From: Armatimonadota bacterium | GTDB taxonomy: Bacteria; Sysuimicrobiota; Sysuimicrobiia; Sysuimicrobiales; Kaftiobacteriaceae | Length of the DNA: 64,000 nucleotides | Assembly: GCA_031459765.1 (NCBI GenBank) | Contig: JAVKHY010000004.1 | Coordinates: 186,001 to 250,000, forward strand | Direction of reading: 5' to 3' | In this document: positions 54,871 through 64,000 of the stretch, piece after piece | Numbering within the stretch: position 1 is the first letter of the stretch | How the letters are laid out: each line of letters begins with the position of its first letter | Notes under the pieces: model-generated | The model's database searches: none | Told to the model about the DNA's origin: nothing | The model's input: the letters and a program-made list of their open reading frames with translations, nothing else | Program-made: the position numbers and the translations under genes

Positions 54871-55779
54871 ATGCCAACCTGGACCACTTTCCCGGAGAAG
54901 AAGCTCCCCCGCGAGGCGCAGACCCTCGCCGAGCAGGTCGAGCAGGACGGCGGGCACGTCCTGAGCATCTACCAGGATCCGGTGGGCGAGCACTGGCACC
55001 TGTTCTGCCTGCTGCCCATCGACCGGGTGGCGGCCACCCCTTACCAGCGCGACCTGTCCCCGACCCACGTCAGGCGACTGCAGGAAGTGATGAAGAAGAT
55101 CGATCGCTTCGTCGATCCCATCGTGGCCGTCTCGCCGCGCCCGGGCGCCTACTGGACGCCCAACGGCCACCACCGGCTGGCCGCCCTCAAGAAGCTCAAG
55201 GGCGACGTCGTGCCGGCCGTCCTCATCCCCGAGCAATCCGTGGCCTACGAGATCCTCGCCCTCAACACGGAGAAGGCCCACAACCTGAAGGAGAAATCCC
55301 TCGAGGTCATCCGGATGTACCGCGCCCTGGCCGAGCAATCTCCGCGGGCCAGCGAGGAGGACTACGCCTTCCAGTTCGAGTCCGCCCACTACATCACGCT
55401 CGGCCTGCTCTACGAGGAGAACCGGCGCTTCTCCGGCGGGGCCTTCAGCCCGATCCTCCGCCGGGTGGACAAATTCCTGAAGGTCACCCTGCCGAAGGGG
55501 CTGGAGGAACGGCAACACCGCGCCGCGCTGGTCCGGGAGGCCGACGAGATCCTCACCGACGTGGTGGACAAACTCCGCAGGCGCGGCCTGCGCCATCCCT
55601 ACGTGAAGAACTTTGTCCTGGCCCGCACCACGCCCCTGACCCGCGCCCGCAAAACCCTGCCTTCCTTCGAGACCACTTTCCGCAGGCTGGCCGACAACCT
55701 CCGCACCTTCGACGTCGCCTCGGTCCGCTACGAGGACATCGCCCGCTCCGCCCTGATGCCCGGGACCCCAGGGGGCTGA
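54871..55779 (+). CDS. ParB-like nuclease-domain protein
   Basis: 302 aa, ATG 54871. A ParB/Srx N-terminal domain at about 45-115 with YQRDLSPTHVRRLQEVMKK and the phosphate-binding TPNGHHRLAALKKLKG in place of GERRWRA. The remaining part is helical (LNTEKAHNLKEKSLEVIRMY and beyond) without the parS-binding HTH I can recognise. No parA is beside it, so a role in chromosome segregation is doubtful; CTP-binding or regulatory functions are possible. It follows the UGA-split small gene after three bases. Confidence 0.78.
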   Translation: MPTWTTFPEKKLPREAQTLAEQVEQDGGHVLSIYQDPVGEHWHLFCLLPIDRVAATPYQRDLSPTHVRRLQEVMKKIDRFVDPIVAVSPRPGAYWTPNGHHRLAALKKLKGDVVPAVLIPEQSVAYEILALNTEKAHNLKEKSLEVIRMYRALAEQSPRASEEDYAFQFESAHYITLGLLYEENRRFSGGAFSPILRRVDKFLKVTLPKGLEERQHRAALVREADEILTDVVDKLRRRGLRHPYVKNFVLARTTPLTRARKTLPSFETTFRRLADNLRTFDVASVRYEDIARSALMPGTPGG

Positions 55780-55829
55780 GGCTCGTCAGGTGAGGCCCGC
55801 CGGCGGCGCCGGGACCGGCCAGGGTCTTC

Positions 55830-55994
55830 TCAGCCCGCGCGTCGCTGCAGGGAGATCAGCGTGCCGACCCCGGCCAGAAGGAGGCCCGGAATGATGTACG
55901 CCGTGACCCACCAGAAGATGATGAACGCATAGGCGAGCACCTGAACCTGGCCGGAGCCCGGAAACGGGCCCGGTGGGAATCCCTCCGGTGCCAT
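55830..55994 (-). CDS. 54-aa single-span membrane protein
   Basis: ATG 55994. A Gly/Pro-rich N-terminus (EGFPPGPFPGSGQ) precedes one or two closely spaced spans (VLAYAFIIFWWVTAYIIPG and LLLAGVGTLISL). Downstream of selC on the same strand. No family recognised; the start lacks a strong ribosome site, so confidence is moderate. Confidence 0.5.
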   Translation of the reverse strand: MAPEGFPPGPFPGSGQVQVLAYAFIIFWWVTAYIIPGLLLAGVGTLISLQRRAG

Positions 55995-56118
55995 ATCGCC
56001 GAACCCACCGGAGGAACGCAGCCACAGCCATCCCCCCGTTGGCCCCTGGTATCCCCCTCTGGTTCTGTGGAACAGACCCGGCCTTCTACGGGGGAGAAGA
56101 ACAGGTTCCTTGCAGAGG

Positions 56119-56212
56119 TGGCGGAGGGCCGTAGGAATCGAACCTACCGGAGGCCGACCGGCCTCCCGCCGGTTTTGAAGACCGGAAGGGGCACCAGCCC
56201 CCGCTGCCCTCC
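56119..56212 (-). tRNA. selC: tRNA-Sec (UGA), CCA encoded
   Basis: Reading the minus strand: acceptor GGAGGGC, a long 6-bp D stem GGGGGC-TGGT-GCCCCT, anticodon stem CCGGT with loop CTTCAAA (anticodon UCA), an extended variable arm GGGAGGCCGGTCGGCCTCC, T arm TAGGTTCGATTCCTA, acceptor GCCCTCC, discriminator G and CCA. Length and arms are those of bacterial tRNA-Sec, not a standard tRNA. It lies 18 bases downstream of the selB end on the same strand. Confidence 0.96.
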
Positions 56213-56230
56213 GCGGCACATCGTGAAGAA

Positions 56231-58135
56231 TCAGGCGCCGGCGGGGCGACTGCGGTCCAGCAGGACGCGGACGTCGCCGACGCGGCGCGTCAGCTTGATG
56301 CTATCGAAGTACTCCAGGACGGTCAACGCGTACCTGCGGCTGGTGCCCAGGCGGGTGCGCAGAGCGGCCACGGTGACGCTGCCGTGCGTGCGCACCTCGT
56401 CGGCCACGGCCTGTTTGATCTCCTCCACCGTGTCGCGGTGGAAGTACACGCCTTGGCCGGCGTCCACGATCGTGCCGTCGTCCAGCAGCGCCCGCCAGGC
56501 CCGCTCGAACATCTTGGGATCGGCGGATCGCGCCAGTTCCTCCCTCGACGGCGGGGCGAACCGCCCGTTCCGCAGCGCGGCGGCGATGCGCTCCCGGAGG
56601 GCCGACTCTTCGGGATCGACGGTGGGCCGGAAGCCCCGGAGGCGCACCAGCCCGCCCAGGTCGTCGAGCGTCCCCCCGCCGGTGAGTCGGTCGAGGGCCA
56701 GGGCATAGGCGCGGTCGTCCCCTCCCCCGAAGACCCGCCGCTTGAGTTCGTCCTTGGCTATCCCGGCCCGCCAGGGTTCGGCCGCGTGGTAGGCGGCCAC
56801 GGCGTCCCGGATGGCCGTCCCCAGCTCGTCCACCGTCCCGGGATGGAACAGCCGGCCGCGGACGTCGAGAAGACGTCCCGCGGTCACCAGGGTCCGCACC
56901 GTCTCGTCGATCTGGGCTCTGGTCGCCGCGACGGTGCGCATGAGGTCCTCCACCGTCAGCCCGGCCGCTCCGGCCCGGCGCACCGCGGCTTCTGCGCGGG
57001 CCGGAAGGTCGGCGGGCACGCCGGGTGCGGCGGCTTCAGGCATCCCTCTCCGGCGCAGCGGCGGGTGGGCGTCGAGGACGCGACCGCCGCCGATGGTCAG
57101 CATCGGCGAATACCGGCGCACGACGAAGGGATCCCCCGCGTCGGCGACAATGGGGCGCTCCAGCCTGAGTTGCACCAGGCCCCCGTCGCCGGGATCCAGC
57201 CGCGCGCGATCCACCAGCGCCGCCCGCCCGATGACCTCGGCCGATCCGAGGTAGACGCGGACCCGGGCCATGTGCGCCAGCGCCGGGACACCGGGCAACA
57301 GGCGCAGCTCGACGTCCAGGCGCTCGGTGGGCGTGAAGACGCCGGGCGTGGCCAGCACGTCGCCCCGCGCCACATCGTCCTTTTCGATGCCGGCCAGGTT
57401 CACCGCGACGCGCGACCCCGCCTCCGCCGCCTCCACCCTGGCCCCGTGCGACTGCACCCCCCGCACACGCAGCACGCGGCCCGCCGGGAGGAGTTCCAGA
57501 CTGTCGCCCGGAGCGATGCGGCCGCTCCACAGCGTGCCGGTGACCACCGTACCGAACCCGGCCACGGTGAACGCCCGGTCCACGGGCAGCCGGGCGGGCG
57601 CGTCCACGGGCCGGCGGGGGACGGTCTCCAGCGCGGCGTCGATCGCGGCCACGAGATCCGGCATGCCCTGCCCCGTCCTGGCCGAGACCTCGACGATCGG
57701 AGCGCCCTCGAGGAAGGTCCCGTCCACCAGCCGGCGGATGTCGGCGCGCACCAGGTCCAGCCATCCGCGGTCCGGGGCCAGGTCGACCTTGTTCAGCACG
57801 ACGATGCCGGTGCGCACGGGGAGGAAGCGGAGGATGTCCAGATGCTCGCGGGTCTGGGGCATCACGCCTTCGTCGGCGGCGACCACCAGCAAAACCAGGT
57901 CGATCCCCGTGGCGCCGGCCAGCATGTTCCTGATCAGCCGTTCGTGGCCGGGGACATCGACGATCCCGACGCGGCGGCCGCCCGGCAGGTCGAAGTGGGC
58001 GAACCCCAGGTCGATGGTCATGCCCCGCCGCTTCTCTTCCTCCAGGCGGTCGGGGTCGATGCCGCTGAGGGCTTTGACGAGGGCGCTCTTGCCGTGGTCG
58101 ATGTGGCCGGCGGTGCCGATTACGTAGTGGCGCAC
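56231..58135 (-). CDS. selB: Selenocysteine-specific elongation factor SelB
   Basis: 634 aa. G1 [44 protein letters not shown]4 NKVD; domains II-III ([15 protein letters not shown]) and C-terminal winged helices that bind SECIS RNA. GTG 58135 overlaps the selA end by 16 bases. It delivers Sec-tRNA to UGA codons marked by SECIS hairpins. Confidence 0.96.
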   Translation of the reverse strand: MRHYVIGTAGHIDHGKSALVKALSGIDPDRLEEEKRRGMTIDLGFAHFDLPGGRRVGIVDVPGHERLIRNMLAGATGIDLVLLVVAADEGVMPQTREHLDILRFLPVRTGIVVLNKVDLAPDRGWLDLVRADIRRLVDGTFLEGAPIVEVSARTGQGMPDLVAAIDAALETVPRRPVDAPARLPVDRAFTVAGFGTVVTGTLWSGRIAPGDSLELLPAGRVLRVRGVQSHGARVEAAEAGSRVAVNLAGIEKDDVARGDVLATPGVFTPTERLDVELRLLPGVPALAHMARVRVYLGSAEVIGRAALVDRARLDPGDGGLVQLRLERPIVADAGDPFVVRRYSPMLTIGGGRVLDAHPPLRRRGMPEAAAPGVPADLPARAEAAVRRAGAAGLTVEDLMRTVAATRAQIDETVRTLVTAGRLLDVRGRLFHPGTVDELGTAIRDAVAAYHAAEPWRAGIAKDELKRRVFGGGDDRAYALALDRLTGGGTLDDLGGLVRLRGFRPTVDPEESALRERIAAALRNGRFAPPSREELARSADPKMFERAWRALLDDGTIVDAGQGVYFHRDTVEEIKQAVADEVRTHGSVTVAALRTRLGTSRRYALTVLEYFDSIKLTRRVGDVRVLLDRSRPAGA

Positions 58136-59496
58136 AGCGCGTCGCAGATGGCCCGCTCGTCCCCCGACAGCAGCGTGCGGACGTCCAGCAGCACCGCATC
58201 GTGGGCGATGCGGGCGAAGACGGGAGGGCGGTGGCGCCGCAGGGCTCGTTCCACCCCGGCGAGATCGCCCGGGGGCACCAGGACCACGGCCACCGACGGA
58301 AGATGCGCCTCCGGCAGGGACCCGCCACCCACTTCTGCCGTCGTCTCCTCGATCCCGATCCGCCACGTCGGCGGAAGGCAGGCGCGCAGCGCCGCCTGAA
58401 GGTGCTCCGCCGCATGGCGCAGCTCGTCGGCGGAGCGGGACAGCATCTGCAGCACGGGAATCTCCGTCCAGGCCGTCTCCGGGTCGCGGTACAGCTGGAG
58501 GGTGGCGCTCAACGCCGCGTAGTCCAGTTTGTCCATGCGCAGGGCGCGGGCCAGCGGATGGGCGCGGATCTGTTCGATGGCCGCCGCGCTGCCCACCAGC
58601 AGTCCGGCCTGCGGCCCGCCGAGCAACTTGTCGCCGCTGAAGGCCACCACGTCGCAGCCGGCCTCGACCGCCTCCCGGACCGTCGGTTCGGGGGGCAGGC
58701 CGCGGCGACGCAGGTCCACCAGGCAGCCGCTGCCGAGGTCGTACATCACGGGGAGCCCGTGGCGCCGTCCGATCTCCACCAGGTCGGCCGCCGACACCTC
58801 GCAGACGAAACCGTCCATCCTGAAGTTGCTGCGGTGAACCTTCAGCAGCAGCGCCGTCTGCGGCGTGATCGCCCGCTCGTAGTCCCGGGGGTAGGTGCGG
58901 TTGGTCGTGCCGACTTCCACCAGGCGCGCCCCGCTCTGGGCCATGACGTCGGGCAGCCGGAACGAGCCGCCGATCTCGACGAGCTCGCCCCGCGAGACGA
59001 TCACCTCCCGGTCCCGGGCCAGCGCGGCGAGAGCCAGCAGGACGGCGCCGGCGTTGTTGTTCACGGCCACGGCCGCGGCGGCGCCGGTCAGTTCGGTCAG
59101 CAGCGGTTCGACGTGCCGGTGGCGGGACCCCCGCCGGCCGGTGTCGAGGTCCACCTCCAGGGTGGAGTAGCCGGCGGCCGCCTCCGCCACGGCCTCCACG
59201 GCGCGCGCCGGCAGGGGCGCCCGTCCCAGGTTGGTGTGGAGGATGATGCCGGTGGCGTTCACCGCCCGCGTCAGCGTCAGGGCGGCGCGCGTGCGGGCTT
59301 CGCGCAGCGCCCGATCGGCCAGCTCCTCCAGCGCCGGGGGAGGCGCCTCCCCCCGCCGCAGTTCCGCCCGGGTTCTCTCGATCACCGCGCGGGCGGCGTC
59401 CGCCAACAGCGTCCGAGGCAGTCCCGTGCCGGCGGCCTCCAGGCGCTGCACCAGGCGCTCGACGGCCGGCAGGTGGCGCAGATCGGCGGCGCCCAC
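58120..59496 (-). CDS. selA: L-seryl-tRNA(Sec) selenium transferase
   Basis: 458 aa. PLP enzyme converting Ser-tRNA-Sec to Sec-tRNA-Sec. [43 protein letters not shown] and PLP Lys in [21 protein letters not shown] 59496. Co-oriented and overlapping with selB; with selC they form a compact Sec-insertion locus. The selenophosphate synthase SelD is not in the window. Confidence 0.96.
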   Translation of the reverse strand: MGAADLRHLPAVERLVQRLEAAGTGLPRTLLADAARAVIERTRAELRRGEAPPPALEELADRALREARTRAALTLTRAVNATGIILHTNLGRAPLPARAVEAVAEAAAGYSTLEVDLDTGRRGSRHRHVEPLLTELTGAAAAVAVNNNAGAVLLALAALARDREVIVSRGELVEIGGSFRLPDVMAQSGARLVEVGTTNRTYPRDYERAITPQTALLLKVHRSNFRMDGFVCEVSAADLVEIGRRHGLPVMYDLGSGCLVDLRRRGLPPEPTVREAVEAGCDVVAFSGDKLLGGPQAGLLVGSAAAIEQIRAHPLARALRMDKLDYAALSATLQLYRDPETAWTEIPVLQMLSRSADELRHAAEHLQAALRACLPPTWRIGIEETTAEVGGGSLPEAHLPSVAVVLVPPGDLAGVERALRRHRPPVFARIAHDAVLLDVRTLLSGDERAICDALCATT

Positions 59497-59503
59497 GGCG
59501 GCT

Positions 59504-59716
59504 CTACCGGACGATGACCCCGACCAGGATGCCGACGGCCACGGTAATGGCGGTGACGATCAGCCACCGGCGGAGGTCGCTCCGCACGCGGCGCATCAAC
59601 TCCTCCTCGGGGATGGGGCCGATGGCCGCGGCCGCGCCCGGCCGCAGCCGGATGCCGCACCTGCGGCAGACGATCTTGCCCGGGGGGTTCTCGGTTCCAC
59701 ACTGCGGACAGCGCAT
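59504..59716 (-). CDS. Zinc-ribbon membrane protein
   Basis: 70 aa. N-terminal zinc ribbon with RCPQCG and CRRCG pairs, a linker and one C-terminal span (RWLIVTAITVAVGILVGVIV). It lies seven bases upstream of selA on the same strand. No specific function recognised; such proteins are common hypothetical genes. Confidence 0.7.
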   Translation of the reverse strand: MRCPQCGTENPPGKIVCRRCGIRLRPGAAAAIGPIPEEELMRRVRSDLRRWLIVTAITVAVGILVGVIVR

Positions 59717-59775
59717 CGCGTCCCTCCTGACCTCCGTCCTCCGTCTCTCCGTCCTCCGTCACATCGCCCGGGCCT

Positions 59776-60609
59776 TCACCCCTGCCCCGCACGCTTTTCC
59801 GCGGCGCGCGCCTTCAGACGGTCCACCGCCTCCGGCGGAACGTACTGGCTGCCGATCGCGACCTTCGTGGCCAGATCGCCGCCGTGGAAGTCGGTGCCGC
59901 CGGTGACCAGCAACCGGTGGCGTGCGGCCACGTCGAGATAGTGGGCGACCATCGCCGGCGTGTGATCGGGATAGTAGACCTCCAGCCCCTCCAGCCCCGC
60001 GCCGGCCAGTTCGGCGATCATCTCGTCCCGGACCCCCCAGCCCGGATGGGCCAGCACGGGAATGCCGCCGGCGCGGAGGATGATCGCCACCGCCTCCTGG
60101 GGGGAGAGTTTCATCCGCTCGACGTAGGCCGGCCCACTCCGGCCGATGTACTTCTCGAAGGCTTCCTCCGTGGTCTTCACCGCGCCGGATTCGACCAGCG
60201 CCCGGGCGACATGAGGCCGCCCCACCGCGCCGCCTGCGATGGCACGGACCCGCTCGAACCGGATGGGGATGCCCAGGGCGTTGAGCTTCTCGACCATCCG
60301 GGCCGCCCGGTTCACCCGGCCGTCCCGCAGCCGCATCAGGAACTGCTGGAACCAGGGCAGGTGGTGGTCGATGAAGTAGCCGAGGACGTGCACCTCGGAG
60401 GCGTCCACGTCGGTGTTGATCTCTACGGCGGGAATCACCTCCACGCCGGACCTCCGCCCCGCTTCCAGCGCGGGGTCCACGCCGTCGGTGGTGTCGTGGT
60501 CGGCCACGGCGAGGACGGCCACACCCGCCTCCGCCGCCGCCTGCACCACCGCCTCCGGGGCCAGCAACCCGTCCGAGACGGTGGTGTGGGTGTGGAGGTC
60601 AATGCGCAT
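59776..60609 (-). CDS. PHP-domain phosphoesterase
   Basis: 277 aa. RIDLHTHTTVSDG and VADHDTTDGVDPAL carry metal-binding His/Asp, with VIPAVEINTD and LAHPGWG further on. It resembles RNase AM / 3',5'-nucleotide bisphosphatase (YciV/TrpH) proteins that remove 5' nucleotides from RNA or hydrolyse pAp. ATG 60609 overlaps the ymdB 3' end by 11 bases. Its neighbours ymdB and rny suggest an RNA-turnover context. Confidence 0.88.
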   Translation of the reverse strand: MRIDLHTHTTVSDGLLAPEAVVQAAAEAGVAVLAVADHDTTDGVDPALEAGRRSGVEVIPAVEINTDVDASEVHVLGYFIDHHLPWFQQFLMRLRDGRVNRAARMVEKLNALGIPIRFERVRAIAGGAVGRPHVARALVESGAVKTTEEAFEKYIGRSGPAYVERMKLSPQEAVAIILRAGGIPVLAHPGWGVRDEMIAELAGAGLEGLEVYYPDHTPAMVAHYLDVAARHRLLVTGGTDFHGGDLATKVAIGSQYVPPEAVDRLKARAAEKRAGQG

Positions 60610-61393
60610 GCTCGTCGGTCTCCACAATGCGGGTGATGGACCGGGCCCGGCCCGACTCCTCGTCGATCTCGATCGCCACCGCGTTGAGCTGCGAGGGACC
60701 GGAGGCCACCTCGAAACGCACGGGCAGCCCGGTCAGGAACCGCTCGATGATCCGCTCCCGGTCCATGCCCAGCACGCCGTCCCGCGGGCCGGTCATCCCC
60801 ACGTCGCAGATGAAGGCCGTGCCCCCCGGCAGGATCCGCTCATCCGCGGTCTGCACGTGGGTGTGAGTCCCGACCACGGCGCTGACCCGGCCGTCCAGAT
60901 ACCAGCCCAGGGCGAGTTTCTCGCTCGTCGCCTCGGCGTGGATGTCCACGACGACAACCGGCGTGCGGGCCCGCAGCGCCGCCGCCTCGGTCCGCGCGGC
61001 GCGGAAGGGATCGTCCACCGGGGACGGCATGAAGACCCGCCCCTGCAGGTTGAGCACGGCCACGGCGCGGCCGGCGCGATCCGCGGCCACCGCCGCCCCC
61101 CGGCCGGGCGTGCCGGGGGGATAGTTCAGGGGACGCAGCAGGCGCGGATCGGCGTCCAGCAGCTCGTAGGCCTCGCGCAGCTGCCAGGTGTGGTTGCCGC
61201 CGGTGATCAGGTCCACCCCGGCGGCAAACAGCTCCTCCGCGACGGCCCGGGTGATCCCCGCTCCGCCCGCGGCGTTCTCCCCGTTGGCGATGACGAAATC
61301 GGCCTGGAAGCGGCGGCGCAGCTCCCCCAGCCGTTCCGCAAGGATCCGCCTCCCCGGCTTGCCGTGCACATCCCCGACGAAGAGGAGGTGCAT
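60599..61393 (-). CDS. ymdB: YmdB-family metallophosphoesterase
   Basis: 264 aa. GDVHGKPGR, ANGENAAGG, GGNHTWQ and VGTHTHVQTADERILPGGT are the di-iron phosphodiesterase motifs. In Bacillus YmdB is a phosphodiesterase affecting biofilm and sporulation choices and sits next to rny, as here. ATG overlaps the rny stop. Confidence 0.94.
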   Translation of the reverse strand: MHLLFVGDVHGKPGRRILAERLGELRRRFQADFVIANGENAAGGAGITRAVAEELFAAGVDLITGGNHTWQLREAYELLDADPRLLRPLNYPPGTPGRGAAVAADRAGRAVAVLNLQGRVFMPSPVDDPFRAARTEAAALRARTPVVVVDIHAEATSEKLALGWYLDGRVSAVVGTHTHVQTADERILPGGTAFICDVGMTGPRDGVLGMDRERIIERFLTGLPVRFEVASGPSQLNAVAIEIDEESGRARSITRIVETDEHAH

Positions 61394-62916
61394 CAGCGGG
61401 CGTATTCGACGACCCGGGTCTCCCGCAGCACGGTGACCTTGATCTGCCCCGGGTACTCCATCTCCTCCTCGATCTTCTTCGCCACCTCCCGGGCCAGGGT
61501 CTGCGCCGCGGTGTCGTCCACGTCAGAGGGCCGGACGATCACGCGCACCTCGCGGCCGGCCTGGATGGCATAGGCCTTCTCCACCCCCGGAAAGGAGGTG
61601 GCGATGCGCTCCAGGTTCTCCAGCCGCTTGACGTACATCTCGGCGGTCTCCTTCCGCGCTCCGGGCCGGCTGGCGGAGATGGCGTCCGCGGCGGCGACCA
61701 GGATGGCCTCGATGCAGCGCGCCTCCTCTTCCCCGTGGTGGTAGGTGATGGCGTTGAGCACCTCCGGTGGCTCGTGGTACCGCCGGCAGATATCCACGCC
61801 GATCGCGCTGTGCGTCCCTTCCACTTCGTGGGTGAGGGCCTTGCCGATGTCGTGGAGCAGACCGGCCCGGCGGCTCAGTTCGGGGTTGGCGCCCAACAGC
61901 TGCGCCATCAGCCCGGCCAGCAGGGCCACCTCCACGGAGTGCTGCAGGAGGTTCTGGCCGTAGGAGTAGCGGAACCGCAGTCGGCCCAGCAGTTTGGTTT
62001 CCTCCGGGTGGAGGCCGTGCACGCCGGCCTCAAACGCCGCGCGCTCCCCTTCCTCCCGGATGCGCTGCTCGAGCTCGCGCTGGGACTTCTCCACCACCTC
62101 CTCGATCCGGGCCGGGTGGATGCGGCCGTCGGCGATGAGTTTCTCCAGGGCGATCTTGGCGATCTCCCGCCGGATGGGATCGAAGGAGGACAGCGTCACG
62201 GCCTCGGGGGTGTCGTCGATGATCAGGTCGACGCCGGTCAGCCCTTCCAGGGTGCGGATGTTGCGCCCCTCGCGGCCGATGATGCGGCCCTTCATGTCGT
62301 CGCTGGGCAGCGGGACCACGGAGACCGTGACGTCGGCGGTGTGGTCCGCGGCGCAGCGCTGGATGGCGAGGGCGATGATCTCCCGGGCGCGCCGGTCCGC
62401 CTCCTCCCGCGCCTCGGCCTCGATCTTCTTCACGATCTGCAGGGCGTCGTCCCGGGCGGCCTGCTCGACCTGGCGCAGCAGCTGCTCGCGGGCCTGCTCG
62501 GCGGTCAGCCCCGAGATGCGCTCGAGTTCCGCGCGGTGTCGGGCGAGGGCGGCATTGACCTCCTCGCGCGCCTTCTTAAGTTCGGCTTCCTTCTCGGACA
62601 GGGCCCGTTCGCGTTGCTCCAGGGCCTCCGCCTTGCGGTCCTGGGATTCTTCGCGCTGGATCAGCCGTCGCTCGAGACGCTGGAGCTCGGCCCGCTGCTC
62701 GCGGATCTCGTGTTCCGCCTCGCGCTTGAGGCGGAACGCCTCGTCTTTGGCCTCAACGATCGCTTCACGTTTCTTCGCCTCGGCCTCTTTCTGAGCGTCC
62801 TCGATGATCCGTCGGGCGGCCTCTTCGGCCGATCGAATCCGCGCCTCGGCGACGTATCTGCGCAGGAGATATCCAAGGAGGAAGGCGATCGCCCCCGCCA
62901 CGAGTACGGTCACCAC
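61393..62916 (-). CDS. rny: Ribonuclease Y
   Basis: 507 aa from GTG 62916. N-terminal membrane anchor ([19 protein letters not shown]), long coiled coil (about 30-190), KH domain ([20 protein letters not shown]) and HD domain ([19 protein letters not shown]). Main endoribonuclease of mRNA decay in Gram-positives. The start is odd: a perfect AAAGGAGGTGA site (62948-62938) lies nine bases upstream of an ATC at 62931, but 24 bases from the GTG. An AUC-initiated form would add ITSTL to the anchor. See promoter 63031-63060. Confidence 0.94.
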   Translation of the reverse strand: MVTVLVAGAIAFLLGYLLRRYVAEARIRSAEEAARRIIEDAQKEAEAKKREAIVEAKDEAFRLKREAEHEIREQRAELQRLERRLIQREESQDRKAEALEQRERALSEKEAELKKAREEVNAALARHRAELERISGLTAEQAREQLLRQVEQAARDDALQIVKKIEAEAREEADRRAREIIALAIQRCAADHTADVTVSVVPLPSDDMKGRIIGREGRNIRTLEGLTGVDLIIDDTPEAVTLSSFDPIRREIAKIALEKLIADGRIHPARIEEVVEKSQRELEQRIREEGERAAFEAGVHGLHPEETKLLGRLRFRYSYGQNLLQHSVEVALLAGLMAQLLGANPELSRRAGLLHDIGKALTHEVEGTHSAIGVDICRRYHEPPEVLNAITYHHGEEEARCIEAILVAAADAISASRPGARKETAEMYVKRLENLERIATSFPGVEKAYAIQAGREVRVIVRPSDVDDTAAQTLAREVAKKIEEEMEYPGQIKVTVLRETRVVEYAR

Positions 62917-63030
62917 CAGGGTGGATGTGATGGCGGGTCACCTCCTTTGGGTTGTCGCAGTACGTCGCTTTCTTCTGTCACCTCGTGGTGCCAGACGTTG
63001 CCTCGCGCCTGAACGCGCGCTTAACACTAC

Positions 63031-63060
63031 ATTCTAGCCGCCGGCGGGCGGCGGGGTCAA
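63031..63060 (-). promoter_or_regulatory. Sigma-A promoter of rny
   Basis: Minus strand: TTGACC (63060-63055), an 18-base spacer, TAGAAT (63036-63031). Start near 63024 leaves about 95 bases of leader before the rny ribosome site. Confidence 0.7.
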
Positions 63061-63112
63061 CCGACGGGCCCCGGAAGCGAATGGCAGAATCCGGAGCGAA
63101 CCAGCCCGACCG

Positions 63113-63331
63113 TCACCGGGCCTCGATCCGGCCGACGACCTGGGCCTGGACGGTGTACCCTTCCAGCGTCCGGGGCAGCCGGGATACGGTCTCGGGGCGA
63201 GGCCGGTCCAATCCGACCACGATGACCAGCGTCCCGTCCGGCCCGCCGCCCACCCCGACGGAGACCACCCCGGGGAGGGCCATCAACTCCGCCTCATAGC
63301 GGGCTCTGACCTCCCGGATGGAGCGGCTCAC
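63113..63331 (-). CDS. Small partner protein of the trypsin-like protease
   Basis: 72 aa, GTG 63331 overlapping the protease stop by GTGA. A helical start (SRSIREVRARYEAELMAL) then PGVVSVGVGGGPDGTLVIVV and a strand LPRTLEGYTVQAQVVGRI. The strand pattern resembles small propeptide- or inhibitor-like folds often attached to serine proteases, so it may chaperone or inhibit the upstream enzyme. No signal peptide seen. It ends about 20 codons upstream of the rny promoter. Confidence 0.65.
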   Translation of the reverse strand: MSRSIREVRARYEAELMALPGVVSVGVGGGPDGTLVIVVGLDRPRPETVSRLPRTLEGYTVQAQVVGRIEAR

Positions 63332-63999
63332 AGCGTGACCCCCAGAGCGGCGAAGACATGCCCGATGGGTGTGATGACCGTCGTCGTCTCGCTGCCGGCG
63401 AAGAGCAGCCCGACGATGCGGTTGTCGGAGTCCAGGACCACCGAGCCGCTGTCCCCTCCCCGGCTCATCGCGCTGGCCAGCAGTTGATCGGTGAACCTGG
63501 CCACGCGGTCCCCCCCGTACCGGACATCCACCGTGACGTCCACCTGGAGGATCTCGCCGACGGTGAGCCCCGTGGTCCGACCGCTCTTCCTGACGACGAG
63601 GCCGAGCGCCGCAGGCGCGGTCCCCCCAATTGCACCGATCTCCAGGACGGTCGGATCCACCTCCCCGTCCCGCAGCGGCCGGGCGATGGCCGCATCGACG
63701 AGGTTCTCGGGGATCTGCGTCGTCGCCGGCTTCAACCGTGCCGGGCTGCGCAGCAGCCGGGCCAGCCAGTTGAACGCCGCCGCCACCGCCCCGGCGGCGG
63801 CACCGGCTTCCGCCGCCTCGCGGAACCGGATCGGGACGAAGGCGGTGAGCGCGGCGATCTGGTCGGCCGGCAGCCGGCCGCCGTCGAAGGGACCCGGCTG
63901 GAGGATCGGATCTCCGGGAAGCCCGTCGTTTTCGGCCGCCAGCACGTGGTTGTTCGACAGGATGAACGACGCGCCGTCTTTCTTCACCAGGCACCCCAG
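63328..63999 (-). CDS. Trypsin-like serine protease (5' end beyond window)
   Basis: Partial: the frame is open to the end of the window, with about 223 codons seen. The chymotrypsin-fold His is in FILSNNHVLAAEND and the Ser in SAMSRGGDSGSVVLD; the Asp of the triad should lie between them but I could not place it with certainty. The stretch ARLLRSPARLKPATTQIP is a long insert. Upstream residues include LGCLVKKDG, so the protein begins outside the window. It is coupled to the small partner gene by GTGA. Confidence 0.8.
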   Translation of the reverse strand: MGCLVKKDGASFILSNNHVLAAENDGLPGDPILQPGPFDGGRLPADQIAALTAFVPIRFREAAEAGAAAGAVAAAFNWLARLLRSPARLKPATTQIPENLVDAAIARPLRDGEVDPTVLEIGAIGGTAPAALGLVVRKSGRTTGLTVGEILQVDVTVDVRYGGDRVARFTDQLLASAMSRGGDSGSVVLDSDNRIVGLLFAGSETTTVITPIGHVFAALGVTL

Positions 64000-64000
64000 A

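Noticed and set aside
53785-55596. Long upstream extension of the lytic transglycosylase frame
   Set aside because: It lies antisense to the well-supported ParB-like gene, and a signal peptide with a proper ribosome site marks the true start at 54627.

Overview
The window is a gene-dense, high-GC bacterial chromosome segment with about 70 supported genes and no rRNA. No complete insertion sequence, prophage or CRISPR array was recognised. Many gene pairs overlap by ATGA or GTGA, and GTG starts are common. The gene order resembles Bacillota-type chromosomes: recG-rsmD-coaD, DUF177-rpmF-plsX-fabH-fabD-fabG-acpP-fabF-rnc, mutS-mutL-miaA, rny-ymdB and lexA. Aerobic metabolism genes (phenylacetyl-CoA epoxygenase, CO-dehydrogenase-type iron-sulfur and flavin subunits) and CUT1-type transport are added to this. 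A deep, GC-rich, Bacillota-like lineage is the best guess; the exact phylum is inference.

Layout. 1-3.8 kb: one-carbon folate genes (fhs fragment, folD), divergent from a CapA-like metallophosphatase and a NagD-like HAD phosphatase. 3.8-9.4 kb: glpD, then coxS-coxM without coxL, two cNMP-domain proteins and a flavin monooxygenase-like protein. 9.5-13.9 kb: a complete CUT1 ABC importer (Tat-exported binding protein, ATPase, two permeases), followed by an ABC-2 exporter pair, an XRE-like regulator, an SRPBCC protein and a 46-aa membrane protein ending in a strong terminator. 16.7-19.4 kb: sugar aminotransferase and dehydrogenase, YjbQ and a Lrp/AsnC sensor domain. 19.5-22.6 kb: a vitamin locus with a sigma-A promoter, FMN riboswitch and terminator ahead of an ECF S-component, then a HypE/PurM-like protein, ThiT and ThiN. 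22.6-34.2 kb: housekeeping core (hslO, rpmB, recG, rsmD, coaD, DUF177, rpmF, fatty-acid genes, rnc, HIT). 34.2-38.1 kb: a CBS-GGDEF protein, an M28 peptidase and a CNNM/CorC transporter-like protein. 38.1-41.5 kb: paaA-DinB-paaB-paaC-paaD plus a small protein behind a good promoter. 41.5-43.9 kb: a scarred intergenic region, a catalytically dead ClpP homologue, lexA with a canonical SOS box, and an RHH/retropepsin cassette. 43.9-51.6 kb: hflX, a DapL-type aminotransferase, miaA, mutL and mutS on the minus strand. 51.8-55.8 kb: a diguanylate cyclase, a small membrane protein, a stand-alone domain, a lytic transglycosylase and a ParB-like operon. 55.8-59.7 kb: selC, selB, selA and a zinc-ribbon protein. 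59.8-64 kb: PHP phosphoesterase, ymdB, rny, and a trypsin-like protease with a small partner.

Most notable signals. (1) The C-terminal domain of the CBS-GGDEF protein recurs as a stand-alone protein just downstream of a second diguanylate cyclase, suggesting an undescribed module tied to cyclic-di-GMP signalling. (2) A small gene ahead of the ParB-like gene is interrupted by one in-frame UGA, within 1.5 kb of the tRNA-Sec/SelB/SelA locus. (3) A ClpR-like pseudoprotease has lost catalytic Ser and His. (4) An RHH-DUF5678/retropepsin gene pair sits behind a perfect palindrome. Starts, promoters and structures were read by eye; no database search was run.
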